Below are positions 43,675 through 53,761 of a stretch of 64,000 nucleotides of DNA, piece after piece. Origin of the DNA: Prosthecobacter algae (GTDB lineage: Bacteria; Verrucomicrobiota; Verrucomicrobiia; Verrucomicrobiales; Verrucomicrobiaceae); assembly GCF_039542385.1 (NCBI RefSeq), contig NZ_BAABIA010000014.1:18240-82239 (forward strand), read 5' to 3'. The notes beneath the pieces were generated by a model. The model had not been told where the DNA came from and did not search any database. It was given only the letters and a program-made list of their open reading frames with translations. Every line of letters begins with the position of its first letter. Position 1 is the stretch's first letter. Position numbers and translations under genes: made by a program.

Positions 43675-45237
43675 ATGAAACGTCGCCGCTTCCTCCAGGC
43701 CACCGCCGCAGCCCCCGCGCTGCTCACCGGTGCCTGCACCCGGCAGCAAACCATCCCCGGAAGCATCGTCGGGGCCGCCGCCAGCATCGGCCACCGCCTG
43801 CGCGATCTGAAGGCCCTCCCCGCCCCCACACGCACCGTTAAAACCGATGTCCTCATCGCCGGGGCCGGCATCGCTGGGCTGGCCGCCGCACGCCAGTTGC
43901 AAAGGCAGGGCCTCGAAGACTTCCTCATCCTCGATCTCGAATCCCAGGCCGGTGGCAACTCCGCCTCCGGCAGCAACCGCGTCTCTGCCTATCCCTGGGG
44001 GGCCCATTACGTCCCCCTCCCCGGTCGCGATTGCCACGAGGTCCTCGCCTTCTTTGAAGAGATCGGCCTCATCCAGGGGCACGATGCCGCAGGCCGCCCC
44101 ATCTACGATGAACTCGCCCTCTGCCATGATCCGCATGAGCGACTCTTCATCCACGGCCAGTGGGAAAACGGCCTGCAACCCCTCACCGGCCTCACCCCGC
44201 GCGAGCGCGAAGAATTCGCCGCCTTTGATGCCGCCATCCACCACTGGCAGGAAAAGCGCGCCTTCACCCTTCCCCTCGACCGCAGCTCCCGCGATCCCGA
44301 CCTCCTCGCGCTCGACCGCCTGACCATGGAGGCCTGGATGCACCAGCAGGGCTGGACCACCGCCCCACTGCGCTGGTATGTCGACTATGCCTGCCGCGAT
44401 GACTTTGGCGGCAGCCTCGGCCAGGTCTCCGCGTGGGCAGGCATCCACTACTTCGCCAGCCGCAGTGGCGAGGCCGCCAATGCCACCCGTGGCACCGTGC
44501 TCACCTGGCCCGAAGGGAACGGTTATCTGGTCAAACAATTGGTTAGCCCGCTCTCCTCCCGCCTCCGCACCGGCAGCATCGTCCTGCACATGCAGGTGGC
44601 GCAGGGCCGCACCCTCACCGATGTCATGCAGGCCGCCACTGGCGAGGTCATCCGCTACGAAAGCCGCGCCGCCCTCTGCGCCCTGCCGCGCTTCATCGCC
44701 CAGCGCCTCATCCCCGGACTGCAACCGCTCGCGCTGAATTACGCCCCCTGGGTCGTCACGAATCTCACCCTGGATGAGCTGCCCCCCAGCCCAGGCGTGC
44801 TGCCCGCGTGGGACAGCGTCATTTATCAGGGCCCCTCGCTCGGCTACATCAATGCCACGCATCAGGCCCTCACCGCCGTCCCCCAGGCCACCGTCATCAC
44901 CCATTACGAGGCCCTTTGCGACCTGCCACCCGCCCAGACCCGCCAGTGGATGCAGCAGCAAACCCACGCCCAGTGGACCCAGCGCGCCCTCACCAGCCTG
45001 CAGGCCGCGCACCCAGATCTCGCCCGCCATGTGCAGCAGGCGGATGTCTGGCTCTGGGGCCACGGCATGATCCGCCCAGATCCCGGCTTCATCTGGGGGC
45101 CAGACCGCGCCGCCATGCTCCAGCAGACACCCCCGCTTTTTTATGCCCATTCGGACATGAGCGGCATGTCCCTCTTTGAGGAAGCCTACACCCGTGGCGT
45201 CCTCACCGCCCAGGCCATCCGGCAATGGCTGGCCTAA
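43675..45237 (+). CDS. Exported FAD-dependent amine-oxidase-like oxidoreductase
   Basis: 520 residues with a Tat-like N-terminus ending in a possible lipobox (MKRRRFLQATAAAPALLTGA then Cys), so it is probably exported folded with FAD and may be lipid-anchored. The dinucleotide-binding motif GAGIAGLAAARQL starts at about residue 62, followed by ILDLESQAGGNSASGSN as in the monoamine oxidase/phytoene desaturase superfamily. A C-terminal FAD-contact segment (SDMSGMSLFEEAYTRGVLTA) is present. It begins 30 nt after the spermidine-synthase-like gene. An amine or polyamine substrate is inferred from this context; the sequence alone only shows a flavin oxidoreductase. Confidence 0.83.
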   Translation: MKRRRFLQATAAAPALLTGACTRQQTIPGSIVGAAASIGHRLRDLKALPAPTRTVKTDVLIAGAGIAGLAAARQLQRQGLEDFLILDLESQAGGNSASGSNRVSAYPWGAHYVPLPGRDCHEVLAFFEEIGLIQGHDAAGRPIYDELALCHDPHERLFIHGQWENGLQPLTGLTPREREEFAAFDAAIHHWQEKRAFTLPLDRSSRDPDLLALDRLTMEAWMHQQGWTTAPLRWYVDYACRDDFGGSLGQVSAWAGIHYFASRSGEAANATRGTVLTWPEGNGYLVKQLVSPLSSRLRTGSIVLHMQVAQGRTLTDVMQAATGEVIRYESRAALCALPRFIAQRLIPGLQPLALNYAPWVVTNLTLDELPPSPGVLPAWDSVIYQGPSLGYINATHQALTAVPQATVITHYEALCDLPPAQTRQWMQQQTHAQWTQRALTSLQAAHPDLARHVQQADVWLWGHGMIRPDPGFIWGPDRAAMLQQTPPLFYAHSDMSGMSLFEEAYTRGVLTAQAIRQWLA

Positions 45238-45427
45238 CCATAGGCATGAAAACAAGCCACAAGAAAGTCCCGTCAGCCCGCCGCTTGAGGACCGTCATTT
45301 GGGTCAAATCCGCCCTCATCATGCGATTGATTCCCATCAACATGTAGGGGGCACAGCCATCCAAAACTTGCTTTGCATCCGTAATGCCTTTTGTATCTCA
45401 CCAGCCACCCGCAACCCATCTTAGATT

Positions 45428-45955
45428 ATGACCTTGAATCCGAAACTGACCCAACTGCTCAATGAGCAGATCAACAACGAAATGTCCTCCAGCTACGTTT
45501 ACCTCGCCATGGCGGCCTGGTTCGAGCAGACGCCCTACATGGGCTTTGCGAGCTGGATGTTCAATCAAAGCCGCGAGGAAACCATGCACGCGCTGAAGTT
45601 CTACCAGTATGTGGTGGACCGCGATGCCGTCGTCGTCCTTCAGCCCATCGCCCAGCCCAAGGCCACCTTCGAATCTCCGATCGATGTCTTTGAGCACAGC
45701 CTCAAGCAGGAGCAGCTCGTCACCCAGCAGATCAATGATCTCTATGACGTGGCCGAGCAGGTCAAGGACCACTCCTCCAAGAACCTCCTCCTCTGGTTCC
45801 TCAATGAGCAGATCGAAGAGGAAAAAACCGTCCGCGACATGCTCGACCGCCTGAGACTCGCCGGCACAGATCCTGCCAGCCTTCTCGTCCTCGACCGCGA
45901 AGCCGCCCAGCGCCAGAGCCCCACCGGCCCTGGCGGTCACGGCCATGGTAAATAA
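45428..45955 (+). CDS. ftnA: Ferritin (FtnA-type)
   Basis: 175 residues forming a four-helix ferritin. Ferroxidase ligands are visible: Glu near 18 in NEQINNEMSS, the pair and His in REETMHALKF, and later Glu residues in the LLLWFLNEQIEEEKTVRD helix. The tail after about 160 is Gly/His-rich (GPGGHGHGK), which could bind metal. Ferritin stores iron as a 24-mer and oxidises Fe(II). It lies 190 nt after the FAD enzyme gene and is followed by its own terminator. The 187-bp gap upstream contains TTGCTT and TGTATC spaced by 18 nt (45369-45398), a possible promoter, so it is probably transcribed separately from the polyamine-like cluster. Confidence 0.9.
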   Translation: MTLNPKLTQLLNEQINNEMSSSYVYLAMAAWFEQTPYMGFASWMFNQSREETMHALKFYQYVVDRDAVVVLQPIAQPKATFESPIDVFEHSLKQEQLVTQQINDLYDVAEQVKDHSSKNLLLWFLNEQIEEEKTVRDMLDRLRLAGTDPASLLVLDREAAQRQSPTGPGGHGHGK

Positions 45956-45979
45956 CACCTAACTTTGCGTTAGACAAAG

Positions 45980-46012
45980 CCGGTCCTGAGTCTCCCTCAG
46001 GACCGGTTTTTT
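45980..46012 (+). terminator. Rho-independent terminator after ferritin
   Basis: Perfect 10-bp stem CCGGTCCTGA / TCAGGACCGG (45980-45989 with 45997-46006), 7-nt loop and six Ts. It starts 24 nt after the ferritin stop and also faces the convergent DUF1501 gene. Confidence 0.9.
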
Positions 46013-46021
46013 GTTGTCGTT

Positions 46022-47437
46022 TTACGCCAGAATGTCCCGCATCACGTGCCCGTGTACATCCGTCAGCCGCACATTGCGCCCGCTGAAAAGGTACGTCAGT
46101 TGCTCATGGTCCACCCCCATCAGGTGCAGCACCGTGGCCCACAGGTCATAGACCGTCTGCGGCTTGTCCACCGCCTTGTAGCCGAACTCGTCCGTCTCGC
46201 CCAGCGTCGTGCCACCTTTGATGCCGCCACCCGCCATCCAAATGCTGAAGCCATACGGATCATGGTCACGGCCATCACTGCCCTGGGCAAAGGGCGTGCG
46301 CCCAAACTCACCCGCCCACACCACCAGCGTGCTGTCCAGCAGACCGCGTGATTTCAGGTCCTTGATCAGGGCCGCGATGGGCTGGTCCACCTGCTGCGCC
46401 ATCTTGCCGTGGCCGCTCTTCAGCGCCCCATGCTGGTCCCAGGGATTCGCCGCCTGCCCACCGCCGATGTTCTGCGCCAGGCAGCTCAGTTCCACAAAGC
46501 GCACCCCGCGCTCCACCAGCCGCCGGGCCAGCAGGCACTGCCGTGCATAGGCCGTGCGGGAGCTTTCAGGGCCGTCCATGCCATACATCTTTTTCGTCGC
46601 CTCAGACTCGCCGCGGATGTCGCACAGCTCCGGCACCGCCGCCTGCATGCGCCAAGCCATCTCATAGTTCTGGATCGCCGCCTCCACCTGGCTGTTGGCC
46701 CCCAGCTCCCCGAGAAAACTCTGGTCCATTTCGCCAATGAAATCCAGCCGTTGCCGTTGCAGCATCGCCGCCTCACGCGGCTGGATGTTGCGCACCGGCT
46801 CGCTGCTGTCCGCCTTGATAATTGAAGCCTGGTGCTGCGCGGGCAGGAAGCCATTGCCAAACAGGCCTACCCCGCCATGCGGAGCCGTCGCACCGCCGCT
46901 TTGCAGCACCACATAGCCCGGAAGGTCCTTCGACTCCGTGCCCAGCCCATAGCTCGTCCACGCCCCCGCGCTCGGGTAGCCCACAAAGGGGAAACCCGTG
47001 TGCATGAAAAAGTTCCCCTGCGCATGTTCGCTAAACTTCGCCGTCATGCTGCGCACCACCGCCAGCTCATCCGCCACGCTGCCCATGTGGGGGAAAAGAT
47101 CGCTCACCGGCAGCCCACTCTGCCCGTAGTTTTTAAAAGCCCAGTGCGAAGGCTGGATCACCCCGTCATTGTTAAACTGCGTCCTCGCCGTGGCAAAGGG
47201 CGGCGGCTTGCCCGCATACTTTTCCAGCGCCGGTTTCGGATCAAACGAATCCACCTGCGACACCCCGCCGCTCATGTAGCAAAAGATCACGCTGCGTGCC
47301 TTCGGCGCGATCTTGCGCGCCCGGTGCACCGCCTGGTCGGCCAGGGCCTGTTCAGCCATCAGCCCGCCCAGGGCGGCCAGCCCAAAGCCCGATGAGGCCC
47401 GTGAAAGGATCTGACGACGTGTGAGGTAGGGGTTCAT
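46022..47437 (-). CDS. DUF1501 domain protein, exported
   Basis: 471 residues. The N-terminus has a Tat-like motif ([20 protein letters not shown]), so export of a folded protein is expected. The rest is DUF1501, a sulfatase/alkaline-phosphatase-like fold: [22 protein letters not shown] near the N-terminus, [58 protein letters not shown] (metal-site-like Asp/His) and a C-terminal THLF-like end. These proteins nearly always pair with PSD1/PSCyt proteins in Planctomycetes and Verrucomicrobia and are thought to help break down complex glycans, though activity is unproven. Its ATG overlaps the PSD1 gene's TGA. Confidence 0.9.
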   Translation of the reverse strand: MNPYLTRRQILSRASSGFGLAALGGLMAEQALADQAVHRARKIAPKARSVIFCYMSGGVSQVDSFDPKPALEKYAGKPPPFATARTQFNNDGVIQPSHWAFKNYGQSGLPVSDLFPHMGSVADELAVVRSMTAKFSEHAQGNFFMHTGFPFVGYPSAGAWTSYGLGTESKDLPGYVVLQSGGATAPHGGVGLFGNGFLPAQHQASIIKADSSEPVRNIQPREAAMLQRQRLDFIGEMDQSFLGELGANSQVEAAIQNYEMAWRMQAAVPELCDIRGESEATKKMYGMDGPESSRTAYARQCLLARRLVERGVRFVELSCLAQNIGGGQAANPWDQHGALKSGHGKMAQQVDQPIAALIKDLKSRGLLDSTLVVWAGEFGRTPFAQGSDGRDHDPYGFSIWMAGGGIKGGTTLGETDEFGYKAVDKPQTVYDLWATVLHLMGVDHEQLTYLFSGRNVRLTDVHGHVMRDILA

Positions 47438-50400
47438 CGCAGGTAGAGGAATTCTTTGAGGTTGATGATGGAAAGAGCCAGGCTTTCCCAGCCCGCCTTT
47501 TCAGGGTCGGTCTTTTCGGCATTTTCGGTTAGGCGTGTCAGGCTGCCCATCACTTGGTTCAGCTCATCCTTGGCCCGCGTCATCTCCTGGCGCTGCGCCT
47601 CCGTCAGCGCATTCAGCACATCGCGCTCCGTCACCGCCGTGCCTTCCAGATGGCGGGAAAGGGCGATCTCCTTATCCGTCAGCGCCCGGTCATAAAGCCG
47701 CGCCCGGAGGATACGCCCGCGCAGCATCCGGTTGCCCCCCGCCGCCCCATGGCGACAGCCCAGCAGCACCTCCGCATCCCCGGCCATGAATTCGCTGGTT
47801 TCTTTGTTCGTGTAAGGCTCCCCATAGGGCTGCCCGTCGCGATAGCCCGTCACCTTGCTGCCTTGATACGTGATGGCCACATGCACTGGCCGGCGATCTG
47901 CCTCCGTATCCGCCGGCCCGCCGAACTCCTGCGTGCGCCGGTGGTTGTTGCTGCCAGAGAGCCACTCCTGCGGCGCACGCTCAGCGTAAACGATGGCGTC
48001 AAAGACACTGCCTCGCCGGTCCTGCAGCGTCATCACCCCGCCGCCCTTCTGGTCCAGCGTGTCCAGCACCACCCAGGCCTCCAGAGTTTTTTCGGTCATG
48101 CTTTTGGTTAACGGAAGGCTGCGGGCCAGCGCCGTACGTCCATCCAGGATCAGCGCCCCATCGGCGATCTTCGCGCTCCCTTCCAGCTTCAGCGGCAGCC
48201 GTTTCAGCGTATCTTCCGTCCCTTCTTCAAAGGTCCACTCCGCATACGGCAGCGGCGCGTCGGCCGCATTCGCCGCTGGTTTCCCTCCCGCAAGCCTCGC
48301 CCGCACCGGCTCCAAGATCGCCTGGAGTCTCCGTTGCAAATCCGCCTGCTTCGTCTCTAGCGCCGCCACCTCCGCCCGCTGCTGCCGGGCGAAATCGGCC
48401 GATCTCTCCACGAAGCCCCGGCTCGCCAGCAGCTCCCGCTTTGTCGCCGGGCGGCCCAGCGCCTGCATGAACATGCGATTCACCCGCGCCTCGTCATTCG
48501 GCTCCGCCAGCGCACGCCGCGCCCAGTTGCCGCTCCAGTTGATGATCGTCGGATCATTCAGCAGCGCCAGCGACTGCGCAGGCACATTCGTCACGTCCCG
48601 CCGTCCTCTTGTGCTCGAGGGCACCGGCATGTCAAAGGAGTTCAGGAACGGCTCCAGGCTGTTGCGGATCACGCCCACATAGATGCTGCGGCGACCATCC
48701 TTGCCATACACCGGCTCACCATACATTTGGTTATTCATTTTCCCCGAAAGCATCAGGATGCTGTCACGGATCGCCTCCGCCTCCAGCCGCCGCACCGTCC
48801 AGTGGCTCAGCAGCTTGTTTTCCGGGTCCTTCTGCGCTGCCAGCTCCGTCCCCTTGTCGCCCCGCTGAAAGGCCTGCGTCAGCAGCAGCGCCTTCACCGT
48901 CGCCTTCAGGCTGCCGCCGCTCTTTTGAAAGTGGGCGGCCAGCGCATCCAGCAGTTCCGGGTGCGAGGGCAGCTCGCCCAGGCGGCCAAAGTTATCCGTC
49001 GTCCCCACCATCCCCCGGCCAAACACATGATGCCACAGCCGATTCACCATCACCCGCGAGGTCAGCGGATTCGCCGCATCCGTCAGGCTCTGAGCCAGCT
49101 CCAGCCGCCCGCTTCCCTGGGTTTGATACGGCGCGGAATTGATGCCATCCAGAAACCGCCGCGCCACTTTCTCCGCAGGCTGCTTGTGGTCTCCGCGAAC
49201 AAAAAGTGCGGCATCATAGCTGTCTGCCTCCAGCACCCCAGGGGCGCGTGTCGGCTGGGGCAGCTTCGCCTCCACCTCACGGTAACGCGCCAGCAGTCCC
49301 GCCGCCGCAGGCACGCCCTGCACATCATTCGGCAACTTGCCCTGGCGCAGCAGCGCGCCCAACAGCTCCGCCTGCGCATCCGTCATCGTCCCGGCCTGCC
49401 ACGCAGCCACCGCCTCGCGCGGATCTCCACCCGCCTCGCCACCGGGTGGGGCCTCATCCGTGGCGGTCACAAAGGCCTCCGTGATGCCAAACCAGGAACG
49501 CTCATCCTCCTTCGTCTCCGCAGGCATGTCCGCCACCGTCGCCACCTGTAGGAATAGATCATCCCCTTTCCAGTAGTTGAGGTCCAGCTTGTGCCATCCC
49601 AGCTTCGCATCGCCTTCATCCTTGAGTTCCTTGGCGCGATGCACCGTGCCCGTGCGCGGATAATTCTGCACCACATACTTGGCCTTCACACCGCCACCAC
49701 CGGCGACACGCATCCAGAGAAATCCCCCTTCGTTCTTGAACCGTGGCGACATCACCACCGCCCGGTCCTTCGTCGAGATCAGGTCGCTGAAAAGCCCCCC
49801 CGGATACACCCGGGCAATGATTCCCTGCCCCTCCGTCTGCACGCTGAATTCCCCCGCCTGAGTCACTCCCTGCTTCACGCCCAGGCCATCCACATGCCAC
49901 GGCTCCTGGCGTAGATCCCACACCTTCGTGGCTGCTGGTTTCGCCGCCTGTGGAGGCAGCGGCTTCACGGGCAGCTTCTCTGCCGCCTGGCTCCAGGCCG
50001 CCGCCATCACTCTTTTGATCTCCTGCTTCAGCTTCACCAGTTCCTCACGTTCAGCCTGGCCGGTCCCCGGCGCATTCACATCCACCACCGCCGGTTTCGT
50101 GCTCGTGAAGATGCCATACAGCGAATAAAAATCCGCCTGGCTGATCGCGTCGAACTTGTGGTTATGGCAGCGTGCGCAGGAAACCGTCAGCGCCTGAAAA
50201 GTCTTCGTCACCGTGTCCACCTGATTGTCCGTGAAGGTCACCAGCTCATCCAGCGAATCCGTGGGCGAAAAGCCATGCAGCACCATGCGCAACTGGCCGA
50301 TGCCCAGCGCACTTTCATTCAGGCCGTCCTTGATCCTCGGCTTCGCCAGCAGATCCCCGGCGATGGCCTCCCGCACCATTTGCGGATATCGCACATCGTC

Positions 50401-51237
50401 ATTGAAGGCCCGGATCACATAGTCCCGGTAACGCCACGCATACGGGATGCGCGGATCCCCCTCGCTGCCATAGCTCTCCGCATAGCGCACCCAGTCCAGC
50501 CAGTGCCGTGCCCAGCGTTCGCCATAGGCCGGTCTGGCCAGCAGCCGGTCGACCAGCCTCTCATAGGCCTCGGGTGTCTTCTGAAACTCCGCCACAAAGG
50601 TCGTCACCTCCTCCGGCGTCGGCGGCAGCCCCGTGAGGATGAAGCTCGCCCGGCGGATCAGCGTCGCCGCATCCGCAGGCGCAGCCGGGGCCAGCCCCTC
50701 CTTCTTCAGCCGTTCCAAAAGTTGCCGGTCAATCTCCGCCGCCACGGCCCGCGCCTCTTCGGTCCCCTTCAGCACGCCCGCCTTCACCGGCTGAAAGCAC
50801 CACCACTGCTTGCGCCGTTCCAGCACCGCACTCCAGTCCGTCTCCTTCGCCAGTTGCTCGGCAGAGGGGGCCTTGTCACGTGGATCATAGGCCCCTTCCG
50901 CGATCCACTTTTCAAAGTCGGCGATCACCTGGTCATCCAGCTTCGCGCCGTTCTTCGGCATCTTCAGGTCATCATGCGTGTGCTTGATCGAGTCTAACAA
51001 CAAGGATGACGCCACATCCCCCGGCTTGATCGCCGCCCCGCTGTCCCCGCCCGCCTGCCAGCCCGCACGTGAGTCCAGCAGCAGCCCGCCCTTTTGTTTG
51101 CCCGCCTCGCTGTGGCATTCATAGCACTCCTGCGCCAGCACCGGACGGATGCGGGATTCAAAAAACTCCACCTGCTCAGGCGTCGCGGCTGCCGCAGAAC
51201 CGCAGGCAACCAGAATGATCCAAGGAAGTCGTTTCAT
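47434..51237 (-). CDS. PSCyt1-PSCyt2-PSD1 protein with a LamG-like domain
   Basis: 1267 residues. After a signal peptide ([18 protein letters not shown]) comes a planctomycete cytochrome c domain with a single haem motif CYECH (Cys38, Cys41, His42) and a distal-type Met in KMPKNG. PSCyt2/DUF1549 follows ([34 protein letters not shown]), then a beta domain, PSD1/DUF1553 at about 680-950 ([39 protein letters not shown]), a coiled region, and a concanavalin/LamG-like fold at about 995-1185 ([27 protein letters not shown]). It is likely periplasmic and may couple glycan processing to electron transfer (inferred). Middle gene of a three-gene operon with 4-nt overlaps on both sides. Confidence 0.92.
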   Translation of the reverse strand: MKRLPWIILVACGSAAAATPEQVEFFESRIRPVLAQECYECHSEAGKQKGGLLLDSRAGWQAGGDSGAAIKPGDVASSLLLDSIKHTHDDLKMPKNGAKLDDQVIADFEKWIAEGAYDPRDKAPSAEQLAKETDWSAVLERRKQWWCFQPVKAGVLKGTEEARAVAAEIDRQLLERLKKEGLAPAAPADAATLIRRASFILTGLPPTPEEVTTFVAEFQKTPEAYERLVDRLLARPAYGERWARHWLDWVRYAESYGSEGDPRIPYAWRYRDYVIRAFNDDVRYPQMVREAIAGDLLAKPRIKDGLNESALGIGQLRMVLHGFSPTDSLDELVTFTDNQVDTVTKTFQALTVSCARCHNHKFDAISQADFYSLYGIFTSTKPAVVDVNAPGTGQAEREELVKLKQEIKRVMAAAWSQAAEKLPVKPLPPQAAKPAATKVWDLRQEPWHVDGLGVKQGVTQAGEFSVQTEGQGIIARVYPGGLFSDLISTKDRAVVMSPRFKNEGGFLWMRVAGGGGVKAKYVVQNYPRTGTVHRAKELKDEGDAKLGWHKLDLNYWKGDDLFLQVATVADMPAETKEDERSWFGITEAFVTATDEAPPGGEAGGDPREAVAAWQAGTMTDAQAELLGALLRQGKLPNDVQGVPAAAGLLARYREVEAKLPQPTRAPGVLEADSYDAALFVRGDHKQPAEKVARRFLDGINSAPYQTQGSGRLELAQSLTDAANPLTSRVMVNRLWHHVFGRGMVGTTDNFGRLGELPSHPELLDALAAHFQKSGGSLKATVKALLLTQAFQRGDKGTELAAQKDPENKLLSHWTVRRLEAEAIRDSILMLSGKMNNQMYGEPVYGKDGRRSIYVGVIRNSLEPFLNSFDMPVPSSTRGRRDVTNVPAQSLALLNDPTIINWSGNWARRALAEPNDEARVNRMFMQALGRPATKRELLASRGFVERSADFARQQRAEVAALETKQADLQRRLQAILEPVRARLAGGKPAANAADAPLPYAEWTFEEGTEDTLKRLPLKLEGSAKIADGALILDGRTALARSLPLTKSMTEKTLEAWVVLDTLDQKGGGVMTLQDRRGSVFDAIVYAERAPQEWLSGSNNHRRTQEFGGPADTEADRRPVHVAITYQGSKVTGYRDGQPYGEPYTNKETSEFMAGDAEVLLGCRHGAAGGNRMLRGRILRARLYDRALTDKEIALSRHLEGTAVTERDVLNALTEAQRQEMTRAKDELNQVMGSLTRLTENAEKTDPEKAGWESLALSIINLKEFLYLR

Positions 51238-52031
51238 GCCAAAAGCCTCCGCGTGATGTTTTCCGCAGCCTGCATGCAGAGACGCCCCATCTTCTCGAAC
51301 TGGTCACGCTTCAGGCGAAAGGCCGGAGCCATCACTGTGATCGCCGCCACGGGATAACGATACTCGTCCAGGATCGCCGCCCCCACGCATTGGATGCCCT
51401 CCAGCCCTTCCGACAGGTCCAGGGAATAACCACGTTTGCGTACCTTGGCCAGGTCCGCCTCCAGCGCCTCCCGCGTGGCCAACGTCGCCGGGGTAAATTG
51501 CTTCAGCGTCACCTGCTCAAAAAACGTCTCCAGTTCCGCTGCGGGCAGATGCGCCAGCACCGCCTTGCCCGGCGCGCAGGAATACATCGGCACCTGCAGG
51601 CCCACCGTGCCGCTCACCTTGATCGGCTGGGTGGAGATGCACTGCTCCAGCAGCGTCATCTTGTGGTTCACCCCCGCCAGCAGTTGCACCGTCTCCCCGC
51701 TCTCATCGCGCAGCCATTTCAGCGACTCCAGCGCACACACCACCAGGCTTTTTTCCCGCACCTGCGGCCTGGAAAGATCGAAAAGTTTGTTCGTCAAAAC
51801 GAACCGCTTGTCATCCTCGCGCCGTTGCAGGTAGCCCCGCGCATGCAGCGTGCCCGTGATGCGAAACACCGAGTTCACCGGCAACTCCAGATCTCGCGCG
51901 ATTTCGGTCAGGCTCAGGCCCGCCCGGTGCCGCCCCAGCAGCTCCAGGATCGCCAGCGTACGCTCCGTCCCCGGAGCGGCGGAATTGTCGTCCAGCAGGA
52001 TGGCAGAGTCTTCGTCAGAGAGTCGTTTCAT
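51234..52031 (-). CDS. IclR-family transcriptional regulator
   Basis: 265 residues from ATG 52031. The N-terminal winged helix-turn-helix (ERTLAILELLGRHRAGLSLT, EIARDLELPVNSVFRITGTL) precedes an IclR effector-binding domain (VPMYSCAPGKAVLAHLPAAE, LSEGLEGIQCVGAAILDEYR, AAITVMAPAFRL). Upstream in-frame codons to 52193 are Trp/Arg-rich and not part of the family. The stop overlaps the start of the PSD1 gene, so it is co-transcribed with the genes it probably controls. A 34-bp dyad abuts the start codon, consistent with autoregulation. The inducer is unknown; a sugar-acid or aromatic ligand would be typical of the family. Confidence 0.9.
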   Translation of the reverse strand: MKRLSDEDSAILLDDNSAAPGTERTLAILELLGRHRAGLSLTEIARDLELPVNSVFRITGTLHARGYLQRREDDKRFVLTNKLFDLSRPQVREKSLVVCALESLKWLRDESGETVQLLAGVNHKMTLLEQCISTQPIKVSGTVGLQVPMYSCAPGKAVLAHLPAAELETFFEQVTLKQFTPATLATREALEADLAKVRKRGYSLDLSEGLEGIQCVGAAILDEYRYPVAAITVMAPAFRLKRDQFEKMGRLCMQAAENITRRLLA

Positions 52032-52064
52032 TTCTAAATCCAGAAACGTTTCCAGATTTGGAAA
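52031..52064. promoter_or_regulatory. Candidate IclR operator A
   Basis: Two 17-bp half sites: TTTCTAAATCCAGAAAC on the left, and on the right GTTTCCAGATTTGGAAA, complementary at 14 of 17 positions. It contains TGGAAA/TTTCCA, the half site known from E. coli IclR boxes, and the perfect palindrome GAAACGTTTC. It ends at the first base of the iclR start codon, so a bound protein would cover the leader. It matches site B at 27 of 34 positions. Confidence 0.65.
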
Positions 52065-52099
52065 TCTTTCAAGCCCTCGTTTTTTCCGAAAACACCTCC

Positions 52100-53593
52100 T
52101 CAGTCCCCTCCGCCGCCGCCACCGCCACAACCACCGCAGCCGCTGCTCCCACAGCCAGAGCTGCCCCCGCTGCATCCCGAAGACGACCCGCACCCGCCGC
52201 CGCCCGAATCTGAACTGGCGGGTCGATACAAGGCCGAGTGCAGGCTGCTGTACGCAGGCATCTGCAGCGCCCCATAGCCGCCCAGGGCCACCAGCATCGC
52301 CACCTGCGCCGGGTCCGCCATCAGCCCTTCTTTTTCCACCTGACTCGGCGTCACCGGCGGGCTCTTTTTAAATTCCTTCCACAGCCGCTCCCCATCCTTC
52401 GTCCGCCGCGACAGGTGCGATACCCGCCACAGCAGGATCACCAGGGAAAAGATCAAAAACGCCACCAGGAACCCCACTGGGCGATCCCGCGAAATGCCGA
52501 CATACACCTTCGCCATTCCCACCAGCATCACCGTCACCAGAGGCAGCGCCGCCAGCCAGCGCAGCCTTCGCAGACCCGGCGTGCTCTCCAGCACTCGCGC
52601 TTCAGCCAGCCGCTCCTGCATCTCCTGCATCATCGGTTTCAGGGCCTTGCGCACTTCCGCCGGGCTCACTTTCTCCCGCTCCGGCACCGCCTTCAGCACC
52701 CGCACTTCCACCTCGTGCAGATCCTCCGGGATGGGCATGTCAGCCTCCACCCACAGCTTCGCCGGACTTTCGCTTCCATCCACATTCACCAGCTTCAGGC
52801 TGTAAAGCGCCGCCAGGGCCGCATCCACCACGCGATCCCCACCGCCCCCCAGAAAGGCGATGTCATAACGGTCCGTCAGCGGCATCATCCGCCGGCTGCC
52901 CTGAGCGCGCGCCACCCGTGGCCAAACCAACGATGCAACCAAGGCCAGCGCAAAACACACCACATACCATTTCAAAAACTCCTCGCCCCGCAGGTCCAGC
53001 ACCTCCATCACCGGCTGGCACCCCACCAGGGCCACCACGCCCAGCATCAGCACCGCCGCCGTCTGCACCACCGCCGTCCGAGGCAGCTTCAGCCACACTG
53101 GTTTTGGCAGCAGCCAGTGCCGGGAAACATCCACCCAGCGGCTGCGCATCGGCTGAAATCGCTTCTCCACTGGCGGCCAAATGTCCGCCGGGGCAGCCTG
53201 GCCAAACAGGCGCGCATAGCTTTCCAGCGTCCGTTCATACTGGCGGCGAAATTTAGCCTCCTCATCCACCCCGCCCGCCGTCGGCTCGTGATGCAGCGGC
53301 CTCCCCAGCACCTCCCGGCACAGCCCGTCCCAGTAGGAGCGCGTGTACACCATGTGCAGATGCCAGGCCTGGTCCACCTCCTCAGACGGCGTCACCGGGT
53401 GCCCCGCATGCTGCGTCATCAGCAAAAAGCGCTTGTACTCAAAGATCACCCGTTCAGCAAAGCGGTGACTCCAGCCATTCTCGCGCGCCAGCCGGGCCGC
53501 AAAACCGAACACGGCCTGGTTGTCATTGAGCTGGAACCTTTCCAGCTTCTCCCACGTGGCCTGAACTTCAGGCGGGCATTGGATTGAGATCAT
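52100..53593 (-). CDS. GRDP-like / TIGR04222 membrane protein with Gly-Cys-rich tail
   Basis: 497 residues. The N-terminal 150 resemble glycine-rich-domain-containing proteins (DUF1399): VIFEYKRFLLMTQHAGHPVT, SEEVDQAWHLHMVYTRSYW, and a conserved His/Trp set. Then follow a helix pair (about 170-225), a TIGR04222-type cytoplasmic segment (VDAALAALYSLKLVNVD), two more helices (LPLVTVMLVGMAKVYVG; LVAFLIFSLVILLW) and a C-terminal tail of about 35 residues made almost only of Gly, Ser and Cys with seven Cys. The function is unknown; the tail could bind metal or form disulfides outside the cell. It is on the same strand upstream of iclR. Site B lies 129 bp before its start, suggesting shared control. 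Confidence 0.8.
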   Translation of the reverse strand: MISIQCPPEVQATWEKLERFQLNDNQAVFGFAARLARENGWSHRFAERVIFEYKRFLLMTQHAGHPVTPSEEVDQAWHLHMVYTRSYWDGLCREVLGRPLHHEPTAGGVDEEAKFRRQYERTLESYARLFGQAAPADIWPPVEKRFQPMRSRWVDVSRHWLLPKPVWLKLPRTAVVQTAAVLMLGVVALVGCQPVMEVLDLRGEEFLKWYVVCFALALVASLVWPRVARAQGSRRMMPLTDRYDIAFLGGGGDRVVDAALAALYSLKLVNVDGSESPAKLWVEADMPIPEDLHEVEVRVLKAVPEREKVSPAEVRKALKPMMQEMQERLAEARVLESTPGLRRLRWLAALPLVTVMLVGMAKVYVGISRDRPVGFLVAFLIFSLVILLWRVSHLSRRTKDGERLWKEFKKSPPVTPSQVEKEGLMADPAQVAMLVALGGYGALQMPAYSSLHSALYRPASSDSGGGGCGSSSGCSGGSSGCGSSGCGGCGGGGGGGD

Positions 53594-53721
53594 GCAATTG
53601 GATTACCCGCCCATCCTGCCAGACTTCCTCCCGCCACGCACGGACAATTTCCCACCGCTTTTGGAACATCCCCCACTCCGCCAAAAGATCCGCCCCAAAG
53701 CCTCCGTTTGATGAATTATCT

Positions 53722-53755
53722 TTTTCAAATCTAGAAACCCTTCTAAATTTGGAAA
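53722..53755. promoter_or_regulatory. Candidate IclR operator B
   Basis: Half sites TTTTCAAATCTAGAAAC (53722-53738) and CCTTCTAAATTTGGAAA (53739-53755). They align without gaps to site A, with 14 of 17 and 13 of 17 matches. The site lies between the VapC stop codon and the start of the TIGR04222 gene, where the promoter of the latter is expected. Confidence 0.6.
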
Positions 53756-53761
53756 ATAGAT

